In this document: positions 63,339 to 64,000 of the stretch, one piece after another | Layout of the letters: every line of letters begins with the position of its first letter | Numbering within the stretch: the first letter of the stretch is position 1 | Source of the DNA: Oligoflexus tunisiensis | Lineage (GTDB): Bacteria > Bdellovibrionota_B > Oligoflexia > Oligoflexales > Oligoflexaceae | Assembly (NCBI RefSeq): GCF_001748245.1 | Contig: NZ_BDFO01000001.1 | Coordinates: 1,039,345-1,103,344 of the forward strand | Length of the DNA: 64,000 nucleotides | Direction of reading: 5' to 3' | Translations under genes and position numbers: made by a program | Notes under the pieces: model-generated | Databases searched by the model: none | Told to the model about the DNA's origin: nothing | What the model saw: the letters and a program-made list of their open reading frames with translations, nothing else

Positions 63339-64000
63339 TCAGGCCAATATGGATTGAATGGCTTGAATCAAAGCATCGCGTTCTTCCAAATAGGGCAGGT
63401 GCTCACAGTCTTCGATCTCGATGAGACGGCTGTTCGGATAGTACTGCTGCAGGAGGAGTGAGTTCCTGTGAGGCATCAGCCGATCATTCGTGCCCGAGAT
63501 GATCGTAACAGGCAAGGGGCAGCCGTCCGGAAACAGCTTCTCAGCTGCGAAACTGCGGAAAGCTTTCATTTGACCTGCAAAAGTACGACGCGGCGTGGGT
63601 TTTTGCATCTGCCGTTCATGGATCACGCCCAGGGCTTCCTTATGCTTTTCCACCCGGGCTTCTGAGAGGCAAAGGCCCCACATGTGCAGCGCCATTTCCC
63701 ATGGTGTTGTGCCCTTGGGGCTCTCCAGGTTGCTTAGGAAATCCTTGTCAGGAGCGGCATAAAGGGATCCTCCGGCTGTGGTGGATAACAGGATCAAAGA
63801 CTGCACCTGTTCCGGATAAACAGCGGCATACTGCTGCGCGATACAGCCACCTAGGCTATACCCCAACACATGGAATCGCTGCAAACCAAGTTCCTGAACG
63901 ACCTCGTGAACATCATCGGCCATGGCGGCGATTGTGATATCTTCAATCTGTTCCGGATGAAAGCTATAGCCTGTGCCACGGTTATCGAGAAGGACCAGAT
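63339..64000 (-). CDS. Alpha/beta hydrolase (5' end missing)
   Basis: About 220 residues; the coding frame runs off the right edge, so the start is missing. It contains LLDNRGTGYSFHP (oxyanion region), the nucleophile elbow GYSLGGCIA, the acid in SGTNDRLMPH and the catalytic His in EDCEHLPYLEE. These four make a complete hydrolase triad in the visible part. It precedes the hybrid kinase on the same strand by eight bases. Substrate is unknown. Confidence 0.88.
   Translation of the reverse strand, partial: LVLLDNRGTGYSFHPEQIEDITIAAMADDVHEVVQELGLQRFHVLGYSLGGCIAQQYAAVYPEQVQSLILLSTTAGGSLYAAPDKDFLSNLESPKGTTPWEMALHMWGLCLSEARVEKHKEALGVIHERQMQKPTPRRTFAGQMKAFRSFAAEKLFPDGCPLPVTIISGTNDRLMPHRNSLLLQQYYPNSRLIEIEDCEHLPYLEERDALIQAIQSILA

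Noticed and set aside
63339..64000. The partial alpha/beta hydrolase as the missing MenH
   Set aside because: It is 10 kb from the men block, has only generic hydrolase motifs, and sits in a unit with a hybrid kinase.

Overview
The window reads as ordinary, gene-dense chromosome from a Gram-negative bacterium, most likely a member of the Bdellovibrionota/Oligoflexia (Oligoflexus-like). Support for this comes from the DUF4423 and DUF4360 proteins, many short lipoproteins, 7TM-DISM-type sensors, a Myxococcus-like pilMNOPQ cluster and a menaquinone pathway. This placement is inference: there is no rRNA and no database search behind it. I saw no tRNA, rRNA, CRISPR array, insertion sequence or prophage. 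Genes are packed tightly and several convergent pairs abut or overlap.

Layout. 1-4747: a truncated SpvB/FG-GAP repeat protein, a lipoprotein trypsin-like protease, a small Cys-rich secreted protein and an AgmX/PglI-like membrane protein. 4748-9336: nitronate monooxygenase, divergent from a TetR-cytochrome P450 pair that shares a palindromic operator region, then a long-chain acyl-CoA ligase. 9610-12970: a lipoprotein, a tandem DUF4423 regulator-like protein and a DUF4360 protein. 13179-14525: cystathionine beta-synthase. 14857-22923: the type IV pilus alignment/secretin operon pilM-N-O-P-Q plus a lipoprotein and a TPR protein. 22927-28161: a small metal-binding-like periplasmic protein, AroQ, an orphan ParA, a YfiH/PgeF-type protein, a beta-barrel-like protein and a Uup-type ABC-F ATPase.

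28172-33364: a heavy-metal efflux operon (CzcI-like, CzcC, a very short CzcB-like adaptor, CzcA). 33423-36438: a lipoprotein hydrolase, ThpR, phosphofructokinase and a hotdog thioesterase. 36439-41317: two tandem lipoprotein sensors with degenerate receivers. 41426-45244: acyltransferase, lipoprotein, GbsR-type regulator and polyprenyl diphosphate synthase. 45468-52569: ubiE/menG-menF-menD-menA-menC-menE. Together with the polyprenyl synthase this covers most of menaquinone synthesis; menB and a recognisable menH are not in the window. A flavoprotein overlaps the end of menE.

53869-57369: a compact four-gene operon on the minus strand, read in the order desaturase, heme-oxygenase-like diiron enzyme, atypical SDR lacking the catalytic Tyr/Lys, and EamA exporter. 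This is the best candidate here for an undescribed small-molecule pathway. 57555-64000: an unusual GT51 glycosyltransferase fused behind a long AsmA-like region, an epimerase-like protein, a hybrid histidine kinase with two receivers and a truncated alpha/beta hydrolase.

Other unusual signals are two hairpins that bury Shine-Dalgarno sequences (33376-33419 and 42607-42641), a predicted self-lipidated PilQ, an Asp-to-Asn change in phosphofructokinase and a Glu-to-Asp change in the CzcA proton relay.
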